64,000 nucleotides of DNA from Arthrobacter nitrophenolicus. GTDB taxonomy: Bacteria; Actinomycetota; Actinomycetes; Actinomycetales; Micrococcaceae. Positions within the stretch are counted from its first letter, which is position 1. Each line of letters starts with the position of its first letter. This document shows positions 30,855 to 42,219 of this stretch, piece by piece. The notes beneath the pieces were generated by a model that ran no database searches, was not told the DNA's origin, and saw only the letters and a list, made by a program, of their open reading frames with translations. Location: contig NZ_AOFD01000002.1 of the NCBI RefSeq assembly GCF_000332815.1, forward strand, positions 62,001-126,000, read 5' to 3'. Position numbers and translations under genes: made by a program.

Positions 30855-31469
30855 TCAGTCGAATTCCGGACGCTCCGTGCGGCTGCGCTTGAGCTCGAAG
30901 AAGTGCGGGTAGCCGGCCAGGACGGTGGTGGCGTCCCAGAGCCTGCCGGCCTCCTCGCTCCGCGGAATGCGGGTCAGGACGGGGCCAAAGAATGCGGTGC
31001 CGTTGAAGGCCACCACGGGGGTTCCCACGTCCTGGCCCACCAGCGAAATGCCTTCCTCGTGGCTGGCGCGGAGCTGCGCGTCGTAGGCGTCGGTGGAGGC
31101 CGCTTCGGCCAAAGAGGCGGGCAGCCCGCATTCCGCCAGCGCCTTGGTGATGACGAGGCCGCGGTCCTTTTCGCCGCCGTCGTGGATCAGGGTGCCCATG
31201 GCGTCGTACAGGGCCTTAACGGTCTCCTGCCCGTGCTCCTGCTGGGCGGCGATGATGACGCGGACCAAGCCCCAGGCGTTGTCCATGGATTCCCGGTAGG
31301 ACGGCTCCAGGTCGCGGCCCTCATTGAGCACGGCGAGGCTCATGACGTGCCACACCGTTTCGATGTCACGGACGCCCTCGACTTCCCCGATCCACCGGGA
31401 CGTGATCCAGGCGAAGGGGCACAGCGGATCGAACCAGAAGTCGGCCTTGTTCTTGACGGTTTCAGGCAT
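30855..31469 (-). CDS. DsbA-family thioredoxin-fold protein, Rv2466c-like
   Basis: The 204-aa product aligns from memory over its whole length with the mycobacterial mycothiol-dependent reductase Rv2466c: ADFWFDPLCPFAWITSRW, WHVMSLAVLNEGRDLEP, VGQDVGTPVVAFNGTAFFGP and the end YPHFFELKRSRTERP. The active site here is CPFA, not CPWC, so only the nucleophilic Cys (residue 17) remains. There is no signal peptide, so it is cytosolic. The neighbourhood (clpX, clpP, tig, nei, rpiB) is the same set as around Rv2466c. Monothiol chemistry with mycothiol is inference. Confidence 0.88.
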   Translation of the reverse strand: MPETVKNKADFWFDPLCPFAWITSRWIGEVEGVRDIETVWHVMSLAVLNEGRDLEPSYRESMDNAWGLVRVIIAAQQEHGQETVKALYDAMGTLIHDGGEKDRGLVITKALAECGLPASLAEAASTDAYDAQLRASHEEGISLVGQDVGTPVVAFNGTAFFGPVLTRIPRSEEAGRLWDATTVLAGYPHFFELKRSRTERPEFD

Positions 31470-31543
31470 AGCAGGTCCTTCGGGTGGTGGTGGCTGCCCG
31501 CGCGGCAGCCACGGCTGGCAGGTGTTGCGGATCAGGCCGGGCG

Positions 31544-32824
<1,281 letters not shown>

Positions 32825-32954
32825 ATGTGAACCCCTTAGTATCTTGCTGCCGAGCAGCCTTGCACGGTCGCTGGAATCATCACCAGCCTGCGAGGACCGG
32901 TTTGTGACAACATCCACTCTAGGTCACATTGGCTCCCAAGGGTGGAAGGAAAAG

Positions 32955-32988
32955 GCCGGTGGGGCCAAATGAACTGGCCCGCACCGGC
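32955..32988 (-). terminator. Rho-independent terminator after clpP2
   Basis: Stem GCCGGTG...CACCGGC with inner GGGCC/GGCCC; the minus strand continues CCTTTTCCTT. It ends the clpP1-clpP2 transcript ahead of clpX. Confidence 0.75.
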
Positions 32989-33001
32989 GCTTTACGTACT
33001 G

Positions 33002-33661
33002 CTACCTCGTAATTGCCTGAGGCTTGATCTTGCGTGAGTCCAGGACCTGGTCGATCAGGCCGTAAGCCTGGGCCTCGTCCGCGGTGAGGATCTTGTCACG
33101 CTCGATATCGTTGTTGACCTGCTCGGACGTCCGGCCGGAGTGGCGGGCCAGGGTGTCCTCGAGCCAGGACCGCATGCGCATGACTTCAGCGGCCTGGATC
33201 TCGAGGTCCGAGGCCTGTCCGCCCTGGCCGCCGGAAAGGGCGGGCTGGTGGATCAGGACGCGGGCGTTCGGGAGGGCCAGGCGCTTGCCCGGGGTTCCGG
33301 CCGCGAGGAGGACTGCTGCGGCACTGGCAGCCTGCCCCAGGCAGACGGTCTGGATTTCCGGGCGGATGTACTGCATGGTGTCGTAGATCGCCGTCATGGC
33401 GGTGAAGGAGCCGCCGGGCGAGTTGATGTACAGCGTAATGTCGCGGTCCGGGTCGGTGGACTCAAGGACCAGCAACTGGGCCATGATGTCGTCCGCCGAG
33501 GCGTCGTCCACCTGCACGCCGAGGAAGATGATGCGGTCCTCGAACAGCTTGGTGTAGGGGTCCTGGCGCTTGAAGCCGTAAGGGGTGCGCTCCTCGAACT
33601 GGGGCAGGACGTAGCGGCTGGACGGAAGATTACCGGCGGACCACCCGAAGTTGTAGTTCAT
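33002..33661 (-). CDS. clpP2: ATP-dependent Clp protease proteolytic subunit ClpP2
   Basis: A serine peptidase of 219 aa with catalytic Ser in [15 protein letters not shown] (about residue 110), His in [14 protein letters not shown] (about 135) and Asp in the [16 protein letters not shown] region. The N-terminus [16 protein letters not shown] is typical of actinobacterial ClpP2. Actinobacterial ClpP1 and ClpP2 form a mixed 14-mer that is active only when both rings are present. ATG at 33661 follows AGGAG at nine bases. 38 bases downstream of clpP1. Confidence 0.96.
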   Translation of the reverse strand: MNYNFGWSAGNLPSSRYVLPQFEERTPYGFKRQDPYTKLFEDRIIFLGVQVDDASADDIMAQLLVLESTDPDRDITLYINSPGGSFTAMTAIYDTMQYIRPEIQTVCLGQAASAAAVLLAAGTPGKRLALPNARVLIHQPALSGGQGGQASDLEIQAAEVMRMRSWLEDTLARHSGRTSEQVNNDIERDKILTADEAQAYGLIDQVLDSRKIKPQAITR

Positions 33662-33699
33662 TTTCTGTTGCTCCTGATCTGAGTGTTCGTGGTGCCGGT

Positions 33700-34350
33700 T
33701 TAGTTCTCGGATGCCGGCTGGCTGCCGGAGCCGTTCGACGTTCCGCCGCCGCCGGAGACGGAGCCGGCGTGGGCGGCGATCTTGTCGAAGAAGCCGTACT
33801 CGAGCGCTTCGGTGGCGGTGAACCACTTGTCGCGGTCGTTGTCTTTGAGGATGGTTTCCACGGTCTGGCCGGTCTGCTCGGCGGTCAGTTCCGCCATGAC
33901 CTTCTTCATGTGGAGGATCAGTTCCGCCTGGATCTTGATGTCCGACGCGGTGCCGCCGATGCCGCCGGACGGCTGGTGCATCAGGACGCGGGCGTTGGGG
34001 GTGGCGTAGCGCTTGCCCTTGGTGCCCGAGGACAGCAGGAACTGTCCCATGGAGGCAGCCAGGCCGGTGGCGACGGTGACGACGTCGTTGGGGATGAACT
34101 GCATGGTGTCGTAGATGGCCATGCCGGCCGTCACGGAGCCGCCCGGGGAGTTGATGTACAGGTAGATGTCCTTGTCCGGGTTTTCGGCGGACAGCAGGAG
34201 CAGCTGGGAGCAGATTGCGTTGGCGTTGTCATCGCGCACCTCCGAGCCAAGCCAGATGATCCGCTCCTTCAGCAGGCGGTTGTAAATGTAGTTGTCCTGG
34301 GCCGCGGGATCGACGGTCGCCATCCGGGGGGCCTCTGGGTGCTGTGACAT
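33700..34350 (-). CDS. clpP1: ATP-dependent Clp protease proteolytic subunit ClpP1
   Basis: The 216-aa product carries [20 protein letters not shown], the catalytic Ser in [16 protein letters not shown], His in [12 protein letters not shown] and Asp in the [20 protein letters not shown] region. The C-terminal 25 residues are Ser/Gly-rich ([14 protein letters not shown]). ATG at 34350 follows GAGAGG at nine bases. First gene of the clpP1-clpP2 operon, with a ClgR-type box about 100 bases upstream. Confidence 0.96.
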   Translation of the reverse strand: MSQHPEAPRMATVDPAAQDNYIYNRLLKERIIWLGSEVRDDNANAICSQLLLLSAENPDKDIYLYINSPGGSVTAGMAIYDTMQFIPNDVVTVATGLAASMGQFLLSSGTKGKRYATPNARVLMHQPSGGIGGTASDIKIQAELILHMKKVMAELTAEQTGQTVETILKDNDRDKWFTATEALEYGFFDKIAAHAGSVSGGGGTSNGSGSQPASEN

Positions 34351-34445
34351 GTTTACTTACCTCTCGCTGGTGACGGTGACATCACTGAAAATCACTACTT
34401 GGACACTAACCGGTTTCACCGACATTTTGTTCGCGCCCCGACGGC

Positions 34446-34463
34446 TGTTCGCTGACGGCGCAC
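34446..34463. promoter_or_regulatory. Candidate ClgR-binding site upstream of clpP1
   Basis: TGTTCGCTGACGGCGCAC contains CGCTGACGGCG, which fits the ClgR core as I recall it from Corynebacterium (CGC-Y-N-A-N-R-GCG). It lies 96 bases upstream of the clpP1 start. ClgR activates clp genes under protein stress in actinobacteria. A longer inverted pair, GTTCGC and GCGAAC, surrounds the same place. Confidence 0.55.
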
Positions 34464-34502
34464 GCTGGGCGAACCTGATGCGCCGGGACCCGGGCGGAAC
34501 GC

Positions 34503-34538
34503 GAACGGCCCCCGGATCCGGTGATCCAGGGGCCGTTC
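34503..34538 (-). terminator. Hairpin after tig
   Basis: GAACGGCCCC...GGGGCCGTTC with inner GGATC/GATCC forms a strong stem 15 bases after the tig stop. No T run follows, so termination may be incomplete and tig transcripts could enter clpP1. Confidence 0.6.
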
Positions 34539-34553
34539 ATGCGTCGGGAAAGA

Positions 34554-35945
34554 CTAGGCCTTTGCCTCGGCCTTGTCGTCCTCGGAAGCGGTCTCGGCGG
34601 TTTCCGCCTCCACAGCCTCGGCGTCTGCAGCCTCGGCCGCGGGAGCCTCTTCGCCGCCCGGGCGGACGAAGTCGCTGAGGTCAACGGCCTTGCCGTCGGT
34701 GTCGGTCACCTCGGCCTGGCCCAGGACAACGGCCAGCGCCTTGCGGCGGCGGACCTCGGAAACCATCATGGGGACCTGGCCGCTCTGATCGATGATCTGG
34801 GCGAACTGGTTGGGGTCCATGCCGTACTGGCTGGCGGTGGAGACGATGTAGTCGATCAGCTCGTTCTGGCTGACGTTGACTTCTTCCTTCTCGGCGATGG
34901 CGTCGAGGATGATCTCGTTCTGGAAGGCACGGGCGGTGTTGGCGCGGACCTCTTCGCGGTGCTCCTCGGTGTCGTGCTCGCCTTCGCCGTGGCCGTTGCC
35001 CTCCTTGAAGTGGGCTTCGAGCTGCTCTTCGACGACGGAGTCCGGAACCGGCACCTCGACGAGTTCGACGAGCTTGTCCAGGACCTTGTCGCGGGCCTCG
35101 ACGCCCTGCTCAACGATCTTGGAGTCGGCGGCCTGCTTGGCCAGGTCCTCGCGGAGTTCGGCCAGGGTGTCGAACTCGGACGCCAGCTGGGCGAAGTCGT
35201 CGTTGGCCTCAGGCAGCTCGCGCTCCTTGACGGCCTTGACCACAACCTTGACCTGGGACTCCTGGCCGGCGTGGTCGCCGCCCACCAGGGTGGTGTTGAA
35301 GATGGCGTCCTCGTCGGCGCTGAGGCCGGTGACTGCCTCATCGAGGCCTTCGAGCATGGTGCCGGAGCCAACCTGGTAGGACAGGCCGGATGCGGAGTCA
35401 ACCTCTTCGCCGTCGATGGTGGCGGTGATGTCGATGGTGAGGAAGTCACCGTCGGCAGCCGGGCGGTCAACGGACTTCAGCGTGCCGAAGCGGCCGCGCA
35501 GTTCATCCAGGGCCTTGTCCACGTCTTCTTCGGAGGACTCGGCAGCAGCGACCTCAACCTTGATGCCGGCGTAGTCCGGGAGTTCGATCTCGGGACGGAC
35601 GTCGACCTCGGCAGCGAACTTCAGGCCGCCGTCGGTGGCGGAGGGGTCCGGGACCTCGGTGATTTCAACCTCGGGACGGCTCAGCGGGCGGATGCCGGAT
35701 TCCTGCACGGCAGCCTGGTACCAGCCGTTGAGGCCTTCGTTGATGGCGGTCTCGAGGACGTAGCCGCGGCCGACGCGCTGGTCGATGAGCTTGGCGGGAA
35801 CCTTGCCCTTACGGAAGCCAGGGACCTGGATCTGCGAAGCAACAGTCTTGTAAGCCGAGTCGATGCTGGGCTTCAGTTCCTCAAAGGGAACCTCAACGTT
35901 GAGCTTGACCCGCGTGGGGGTGAGGTTCTCGACAGCGCTCTTCAC
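34554..35945 (-). CDS. tig: Trigger factor
   Basis: A ribosome-bound chaperone and prolyl isomerase of 463 aa. The N-terminal ribosome-binding domain holds the signature [13 protein letters not shown] near residue 43. The FKBP-type domain spans about 155-240 ([36 protein letters not shown]). A helical C-terminal domain follows, then an acidic Glu/Ala-rich tail from about 425. It lies directly upstream of clpP1-clpP2, the order found in most actinobacteria, which links folding with degradation. Confidence 0.97.
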   Translation of the reverse strand: MKSAVENLTPTRVKLNVEVPFEELKPSIDSAYKTVASQIQVPGFRKGKVPAKLIDQRVGRGYVLETAINEGLNGWYQAAVQESGIRPLSRPEVEITEVPDPSATDGGLKFAAEVDVRPEIELPDYAGIKVEVAAAESSEEDVDKALDELRGRFGTLKSVDRPAADGDFLTIDITATIDGEEVDSASGLSYQVGSGTMLEGLDEAVTGLSADEDAIFNTTLVGGDHAGQESQVKVVVKAVKERELPEANDDFAQLASEFDTLAELREDLAKQAADSKIVEQGVEARDKVLDKLVELVEVPVPDSVVEEQLEAHFKEGNGHGEGEHDTEEHREEVRANTARAFQNEIILDAIAEKEEVNVSQNELIDYIVSTASQYGMDPNQFAQIIDQSGQVPMMVSEVRRRKALAVVLGQAEVTDTDGKAVDLSDFVRPGGEEAPAAEAADAEAVEAETAETASEDDKAEAKA

Positions 35946-36027
35946 GGTCTAAGTACTCCTGGGTTTGTGGGATGGGTTTCTGCAAACGCAATGTTTTTGT
36001 CCAGGCCGTGTGGTCCGGGCCGCAGAG

Positions 36028-36102
36028 TCGGGGTGACAGGATTTGAACCTGCGACTTCCTGCTCCCAAAGCAGGCGCTCTAGCCAAGCTGAGCTACACCC
36101 CG
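36028..36102 (-). tRNA. tRNA-Pro(TGG)
   Basis: 75 nt with acceptor CGGGGTG/CACCCCG, D stem GCTC/GAGC, anticodon stem CCTGC with loop TTTGGGA (anticodon TGG), T arm GCAGG-TTCGAAT-CCTGT, discriminator A. Confidence 0.95.
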
Positions 36103-36243
36103 TTAGTGCACAGGCAAGTCTACGGTGATACGCGCCGTGTTTGCACATTTGACACGTAGCCCATGGATTAGGTTTAGTTATATCCGGCTTGGACAGCCAG
36201 CCCGGAGTTTCCAACTGCTAATGTTGCAGATGGATCTTCCTTC

Positions 36244-36314
36244 GGGGACGTAGCTTAATGGTAAAGCCTCAGTCTTCCAAACTGATTACGCGGGTTCGAT
36301 TCCCGTCGTCCCCT
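36244..36314 (+). tRNA. tRNA-Gly(TCC)
   Basis: 71 nt with acceptor GGGGACG/CGTCCCC, anticodon stem TCAGT with loop CTTCCAA (anticodon TCC), T arm GCGGG-TTCGATT-CCCGT, discriminator T. Confidence 0.95.
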
Positions 36315-36320
36315 CCAAAC

Positions 36321-36350
36321 CAAAAGGATCCCCGACCGGGGGTCCTTTTG
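36321..36350 (+). terminator. Terminator of tRNA-Gly
   Basis: CAAAAGGATCCCC pairs with GGGGGTCCTTTTG (one G-T pair) around a short loop. The T run lies in the 3' arm, 7 bases after the tRNA. Confidence 0.8.
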
Positions 36351-36470
36351 CGTTAAGCCGAAAATTGCAGGGCCGTCCTGGGGCACTTTTGCGGCGCAGT
36401 TGCCTAAATCGCCGCCGGCGGCCGGCGTGTCCGTGTCAAAGTGCCCCGGGAAGGACGCAGGCAGGCCCCG
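36351..36470. other. Short region between the tRNA-Gly terminator and the glycosylase gene
   Basis: Nothing supported. It contains GGGGCAC and GTGCCCC segments (near 36380 and 36440) that could pair as the 3' hairpin of the nei transcript. Confidence 0.35.
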
Positions 36471-37424
36471 CTACTCCTGCTGGCACTGGGGGCACCAGTA
36501 CAGGTTGCGTCCGGCCAGATCGGCCATCAGCACGACGGTGCGGCATACCCGGCAGGGCAGGCCGTGCCGCTTGTACACGAAATGGGCGTCCTCCCGGGAG
36601 GGGAAGCTGCTGCTCCTGGCCGGGACCGGCAGGCCGACGGCGGCGGCTTTGGCGGCCGTCGTGCCATCGAGGGTCCAGTATTTTGGCGGCGTGGTGATGA
36701 TGCGGCCGTCGGCCACGCCGTCGTTCATGAGGGCGACGACGTCGCGCCACAGCTTGCGCGCGGCGGTGTCCGGCACGGCGGAGCCTGGCAGCCACGGGTG
36801 CAGGCGCAGGCGGAACAGCACCTCGGCCCGGTACACATTGCCGATGCCGGCAATGATTTTCTGGTCCATCAGCAGCGCGGCCACGGGTGTCTTGCGGCGC
36901 TGCAGGTTCGCGGCAAAGCGTCCGGCGTCGCCGCGCCGGTTGCGGAGGGGATCCGGGCCCAGCCTGGCCAGCACCGCCTCCGCTTCGGCCGCTGTGATGG
37001 TTTCACAGGTTGTTGCGCCGCGCAGGTCCGCCCAGCCGTGGCTGCTGGCGAGCCGGACCCGGACCGCGCCCACCGGGGCTGGCGGCCCGGCATAGGCGGC
37101 ATCGGCGTCGTCATCCCCGTCCGCAAAGGCTTCCTGCTCCCCCACCCGGCGGGGCGCTCCGATGCTGGAGGCCCCGGTGAAGGTGCGGTCGCCGCCGAAG
37201 CTCCAGGCCCCGTAGAGGCCCAGGTGGACGTGCAGGACCAGGGAGTTGTCGAAGTGCAGGAAGAGGTGCTTCCCGTGGGCTTCGGCGGTGAGCAGCGTGT
37301 GGCCGTCCAGGAGCGCCGCTCCCCCGCTGAACCTGCCCTGGGGGCTGGACACGGCAAGCCGCCGGCCCGCGAAAACGTCGCCGAACTGGCGGGCCAGGCG
37401 CCGGACTGAATGCCCCTCAGGCAC
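36471..37424 (-). CDS. nei: Fpg/Nei family DNA glycosylase
   Basis: A base-excision enzyme for oxidised bases. The 317-aa product begins PEGHSVRRLARQFGD after the initiator: Pro-2 is the Schiff-base nucleophile and Glu-3 the proton donor. PEGH is the Nei-type form, not the Fpg form PELPEV. The helix-two-turn-helix contains LLMDQKIIAGIGNVYRAEVL near residues 210-230. The zinc finger CRVC...CPQC ends the protein. GTG at 37424 is fixed by the need for Pro-2 and overlaps the rpiB stop by one base (TAGTG), giving coupled translation. Confidence 0.93.
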   Translation of the reverse strand: MPEGHSVRRLARQFGDVFAGRRLAVSSPQGRFSGGAALLDGHTLLTAEAHGKHLFLHFDNSLVLHVHLGLYGAWSFGGDRTFTGASSIGAPRRVGEQEAFADGDDDADAAYAGPPAPVGAVRVRLASSHGWADLRGATTCETITAAEAEAVLARLGPDPLRNRRGDAGRFAANLQRRKTPVAALLMDQKIIAGIGNVYRAEVLFRLRLHPWLPGSAVPDTAARKLWRDVVALMNDGVADGRIITTPPKYWTLDGTTAAKAAAVGLPVPARSSSFPSREDAHFVYKRHGLPCRVCRTVVLMADLAGRNLYWCPQCQQE

Positions 37425-37917
37425 TACTCGATGACCTCGCCGGTGGCCTCGTAGGCGGCGATCTTGCCGATCCTGCGGACGTGCCGTTCGTCGTTGCTGA
37501 AAGGCTCGGCCAGGAAGGCCTCGATGAGCTCCGTGGCTTCCTCCACGGTGTGCTGGCGGCCGCCCACGGCCACCACGTTGGCGTCGTTGTGCTCGCGGGC
37601 CAGGGTGGCCGTGGAGTGGTTCCACGCCAGGGCCGCGCGGACGCCTTGACCTTGTTGGCGGCGATCTGTTCGCCGTTGCCGGAGCCGCCCAGCACGATGC
37701 CCAGCGCGTGGACTCCTGCCTGCTGGTCCGCCACCACCGCGAGGGCCGCGTTGATGCAGAAGGACGGGTAGTCGTCCTGCGCGTCGTAGACCTTGGGGCC
37801 GTGGTCCACCACTTCGTAGCCCTTGGCGGTCAGGTGGGAAACCAGGTGGGCGCTGAGCTCCATGCCCGCGTGGTCGGTGGCGATGTGGACCCGCGGGAAG
37901 GCAGGGGTAGAGGTCAC
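37424..37917 (-). CDS. rpiB: Ribose-5-phosphate isomerase B family protein (frame broken once)
   Basis: Interconverts ribose-5-P and ribulose-5-P. The joined 164-aa product has HIATDHAGMELSAHL at the start, YPSFCINAALAV, the catalytic loop IVLGGSGNGEQIAANKVKG and the end RIGKIAAYEATGEVIE. In this family the residue before SGNG is Gly where many members have Thr or Cys. The break is near 37644: GTCAAG followed by GCGTCC needs one G to read KVKGVRAALAWNHST. Immediately upstream of nei, as in mycobacteria. Confidence 0.9.
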
Positions 37918-37995
37918 GAGCAGAATCCGTTCAGTTGGCGGCGCTGGCGGCCGGGCCGGGAGGAGCCGGCCGGTGGAATGACACGGACAAGGATA

Positions 37996-39010
37996 CTAGG
38001 ACTCCGCCGGACCGGGCTGCTGCGGTCCGCCGGCGCGACGTGCCCTGGCGGCCACCCGGGTCAGGACCTCGGCGAGCCGGGCCGCGGAAGCCTGGCTGCC
38101 GCTGCTGACGGCCAGTCGCTGGCCGTCAGCCTTGCGCACGACGACGGCGGGTCCGCTGCTGACCAGCATCGCCGCGGTTTCGCCGTGCTTCCGGTAGCCC
38201 CACCCGCCATAGTCTGCCGCCCGGACGTCCGCCGCGCTGGCGGCAGTGATGGAGCCTGCCGGGATGTCCATCACCGGCACCACGCCGGCCAGCAGGACTT
38301 TCAGGCCGCCGCGGTCCGCCTTGATCCGGGCAAACAGGAACGCTGCGCCGAAGAAGGCCAGGACCACGAGCAGGATGCCAAGCCACGGCACGGCGATGGC
38401 GATCAGCGCCGCCGGGAACAGTGAGGCGATGCCGATCATGACGAAGACGGAACTCCTGGCATGGACCACAGGCGCATGCTGTCCCGGGTCAGGTCCGGAT
38501 CGAGCTCCGTGGCGATGGCGGCCTGGAGCGCCCGGTCATCGTCCGGGGACCACTGCCGGTCCGCCTTGTACACGAAGCCCATGATGACGCCGAGGGAAAC
38601 GGCGGCTCCGCTGCCAAGGGCAAGGACGGTCAGGTCCACCCGCGATTCGCGCGCGTCCGCCAGTCCTGCCTGGCCAACAAGGCCGGCAGCGAGGGCACTG
38701 GTGATGAACAGCGTGAGGAAAAGCCCGGCGCCCATCATGATCCGCCGCATCACCACGGGCCGCCCCAGCGGCACGGCCTGGCAGAGGACGAGCCAGCCGA
38801 ACACCACGATCATCAGGCGCCCACCCCGACGTAGGCGCCGAACGGGGCGAACGCCGCGCCGCCGTCGTCCGTCCAGCGGATGGCAAGCGGCTCGGGAAGG
38901 TCACGCCGCAGCAGGAACGCGCAGAGGACGAACGCGCCGGCCAGGACAACCGGGAACCCGACGGCAAAGCGCAGGGCCTTGGCATCCACCGAATCCAGGA
39001 ACTTACCCAT
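37996..39010 (-). CDS. DUF1648-type multi-pass membrane protein (frame broken twice)
   Basis: Three frames join into one product of 338 aa. It begins MGKFLDSVDAKALRFAVGFP. The N-terminal part has LPEPLAIRWTDDGG, the DUF1648 signature, between the first two membrane helices. It then has two more helices (FLTLFITSALAAGLVGQAG, VLALGSGAAVSLGVIMGFVY), a helix pair near 200-240 and a soluble C-terminal domain. The breaks are near 38818 and 38458; restoring one G/C at each makes the length divisible by three. The first break could instead be a genuine TGATG stop/start overlap. Related proteins include SdpI-type immunity and membrane regulators; function here unknown. Confidence 0.75.
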
Positions 39011-39160
39011 GCCTTAACGCTACTCCGCACCGGCCGTTGCCGTGCCTGTGCAGCACGCGGGTGTGACGCGGGCAACGTACCGGGCCGGGCAATGCAAGAA
39101 TGATCAGTGCCGGAGCTGGGTACCCCCACCTCCGCAGCCGCAACTTCTCTGGAGGTCCAC

Positions 39161-41721
39161 TTGCCAGGCATGAACCTGACCCGCGCCGAAGCCCGTGAGC
39201 GCGCCGATCTGATCACGGTCGACTCCTATGACATCCACCTGGACCTGACAAAGGGCGGGGAGGTCTTCGGCAGCACCACCACCGTGAAATTCACGGCAAG
39301 GCCAGGATCGTCCACCTTCATCGACGCCGTGACGCGCACCGTGCACAGTGCCACCCTGAACGGCCAGGCCCTCGATCCTGCCGCCGTGGCCGACGGGGTG
39401 CGCATCCAGCTGCCGGACCTCCAGGAGCACAACGAGCTCACCGTCGTGGCGGATGCGCCCTACATGAACACCGGCGAGGGCCTGCACCGGTTCGTGGATC
39501 CTGTGGACAACGAGGTCTACCTGTACACCCAGTTCGAGGTTCCCGATTCCCGCAGGATGTTCGCCGTCTTCGAGCAGCCGGACCTGAAGGCAACCTTTGC
39601 GTTCACCGTCACGGCGCCGTCGCACTGGGATGTCATCTCCAACTCCCCCACTCCCCAGCCGTCCCCCGCAGCGCCCGGCGACGACGGCGGGGCCCGTTCG
39701 GTCTGGACGTTCGACCCCACGCCCCGGCTGTCCTCCTACGTCACAGCCTTGATCGCCGGCCCGTACCAGTCGGTCCGCAGCGAAGTGTCCAGTTCCGACG
39801 GCCGGGTGATCCCGCTGGGGGTCTTTGCCCGGAAGTCGCTCATGCAGTACCTGGATGCGGACAACATCTTCGAGCTGACCCGGCAGGGCTTCGCATTCTT
39901 CGAGGAACAGTTCGGCTGCCCCTACCCCTTCGAAAAGTACGACCAGCTGTTCGTGCCTGAATTCAACGCCGGGGCCATGGAGAACGCGGGTGCCGTGACC
40001 ATCCTGGAGGCTACGTCTTCCGCAGCAAGGTCACCCAAGCGCAGGTTGAGCGCCGCGCGATCACCGTCCTGCACGAGCTGGCCCACATGTGGTTCGGCGA
40101 CCTGGTGACCATGCGGTGGTGGAACGACCTGTGGCTCAACGAATCCTTCGCTGAGTACATGTCCCACCTGGCTGCGGTGGATGCAACCTCCTTCACGGGC
40201 GCCTGGACCACGTTCGCCTCGGTGGAGAAATCCTGGGCGTACCGGCAGGACCAGCTGCCCACCACCCACCCGATCTTTGCCGAGATCAATGACCTGCAGG
40301 ACGTTGAGGTGAACTTCGACGGCATCACCTATGCCAAGGGTGCGTCCGTCCTCCGCCAGCTGGTGGCCTGGGTGGGGCCGGAGCAGTTCATGGCGGGCGT
40401 GCGGGAGTACTTCGCCAAGTATTCCTGGCAGAACACCGAACTGAGCGACCTGATGGTGGAGCTGGAGAAGGCCAGCGGCCGCGACCTGGACGATTGGGGC
40501 CGGCAATGGCTGGAAACCGCCGGCGTGAACACCCTCCGCCCGGAACTGGAAACAGATTCCGATGGCACCCTGCGGTCCTTCACGATCGTGCAGTCCGCTG
40601 TGGAGGAGTGGCCCACCATCCGTCCCCACCGCCTCGCCGTGGGCTTCTATAACCTCAACGCCGCCGGGAAGCTCGAGCGGGTGCACCGCGAGGAGCTGGA
40701 CGTCGACGGCGAACGCACGGACGTGCCCGGCCTGGTGGGCCTGGCCCGGCCGGACCTGATCCTGGTCAACGACGACGACCTCGCCTACGCGAAGGTGCGG
40801 CTGGACCCGGAATCCCTGGCCACGGCGACGGCGCACCTGAAGGACTTCGCGGCGAGCCTGCCGCGGACCCTGGTCTGGAATTCCGCGTGGGACGCCGCCC
40901 GCGACGGCGAAACGCCGGCCCGCAAGTACGTGGAGCTGGTCCTGGCCAACGTGGCGTCCGAGTCCGATTCCTCGGTGATCCTGGTGCAGCTCCGCCAGCT
41001 GGCCACGACGCTGAACTTCTACGTGGCGGAGGAACACCGCGCAGCGGCCACCGTGGCAGCGGCCGACCGGTTGTGGACGCTGGCGTCCGGGGTCCCCGGC
41101 GGTTCCGACGCGCAGCTGCAGTTCGTGAAGTCCTTTGCCCTGCTCGCCAGCAGCCAGGAGCAGTTGGACAAGGTGGCCGGGCTGCTGGACGGCTCGGCGG
41201 TGCTGGAGGGACTGGCCGTGGACCAGGACCTGCGCTGGGAGCTGGTGGCTTCGCTGGTGGCCGGCGGCCGGATGGGGCAGGACGGGATCGACGCCGAACT
41301 GCAGCGCGACAACACCTCCAGCGGCCAGAACGCCGCGGCCCTGGCCAAGGCTGCGATCCCCGCTCCCGAAGCGAAGGCGGCGGCGTGGGAGTCGATCGTG
41401 GTCAAGGGCGAACTGTCCAACGCACTGCAGGGGTCCGCGGTGAGCGGCTTCATGCGCGTCCATGACCGGTCGCTTCTGGAACCGTACGCGGAGAAGTACT
41501 TCGAGGCGGTGCCGGGCATCGTCGAGAGCCGGACGCACGCACTGGCCCAGCAGATCGTCGTCGGACTCTACCCGGCGCTGCTGACCACGCAGGCCACCAT
41601 CGACCGAACGGACGGCTTCCTCGCAGCCCTGCCGTCCGGAAGCGCGGCGCTGCGGCGGATGATGCTGGAAAACCGCGACGGCGTCGCGCGCGCCCTTCGT
41701 GCCAGGGCCGCGGATGTGTAG
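39161..41721 (+). CDS. pepN: Aminopeptidase N, M1 family (frame broken once)
   Basis: A zinc exopeptidase of 853 aa once joined. It has the substrate-recognition motif GAMEN near residue 270, zinc-binding HELAHMWFGD near 303 with the distal Glu in WLNESFAEY, and a C-terminal ERAP1-like helical domain. The break is near 40009: CTGGAGG followed by CTACGTC needs one G to read LEGYVFRSKVTQ. TTG at 39161 is chosen because GGAGG lies five bases upstream and gives the usual PGMNLTRAEARER start; an upstream GTG (39107) is in frame but has no ribosome site. Followed closely by osmC. Confidence 0.94.
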
Positions 41722-41742
41722 CCGCAAGTTGGCCGGAGGTGA

Positions 41743-42219
41743 ATGATGGGCCTTTCCGAACACCACTACGAACTGGCGGTGCAGTGGACCGGCAACCTGG
41801 GTGACGGGACCACGTCCTACCGCGGCTACTCGCGGGACCACGACATCATTATCCCCGGGCTGCCTGTCCTCAAGGGTTCCGCCGACCCGACGTTCCACGG
41901 CGACCGGGAACGGTACAACCCGGAACAGCTGCTCCTGGCCGCCCTGGCGCAGTGCCACATGCTGTCCTACCTGCATGTGGCCGTCAAGCACGGCGTGGTG
42001 GTGACGGACTACCGCGACGAGGCGACGGGGATGCTCCGGCTGAACCGGGACGGCAGCGGCCAGTTTGAACGGGTGACGCTGCGCCCCCGGGTCACGCTTG
42101 CCGACGGCGGCCAGGCGGAGTTGGCCGCCCGGCTGCACCACGAGGCCAACCAGGTCTGCTTCATTGCCCGGAGCGTGAACTTCCCGGTGGAGCACGAACC
42201 TGTCACGGTGGTTGCCTAG
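41743..42219 (+). CDS. OsmC family peroxide-detoxifying protein
   Basis: The 158-aa product has the two redox cysteines of OsmC/Ohr proteins: AALAQCHMLSYLHVA (Cys about 72) and HEANQVCFIARSVNFPV (Cys about 138), with EQLLLAALAQC as the family helix. It reduces organic hydroperoxides. Two adjacent ATG codons (41743, 41746) follow GGAGGTGA; the second has the better spacing. It lies 21 bases after pepN and its last four bases overlap the convergent epimerase. Confidence 0.9.
   Translation: MMGLSEHHYELAVQWTGNLGDGTTSYRGYSRDHDIIIPGLPVLKGSADPTFHGDRERYNPEQLLLAALAQCHMLSYLHVAVKHGVVVTDYRDEATGMLRLNRDGSGQFERVTLRPRVTLADGGQAELAARLHHEANQVCFIARSVNFPVEHEPVTVVA

Noticed and set aside
32825-32917. Longer ClpX starting at GTG 32917
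   Set aside because: Adds 31 residues absent from the family; the ATG at 32824 has an ideal AAGGGG site.
38813-39010. A separate 65-residue gene overlapping the next by TGATG
   Set aside because: Joined sequence makes one coherent DUF1648 protein and a second break lies 360 bases on; kept as an alternative only.
39922-42195. 757-codon open frame antisense to pepN and osmC
   Set aside because: His/Arg/Gly-rich composition of a shadow frame; the opposite strand encodes clear M1 peptidase and OsmC motifs.
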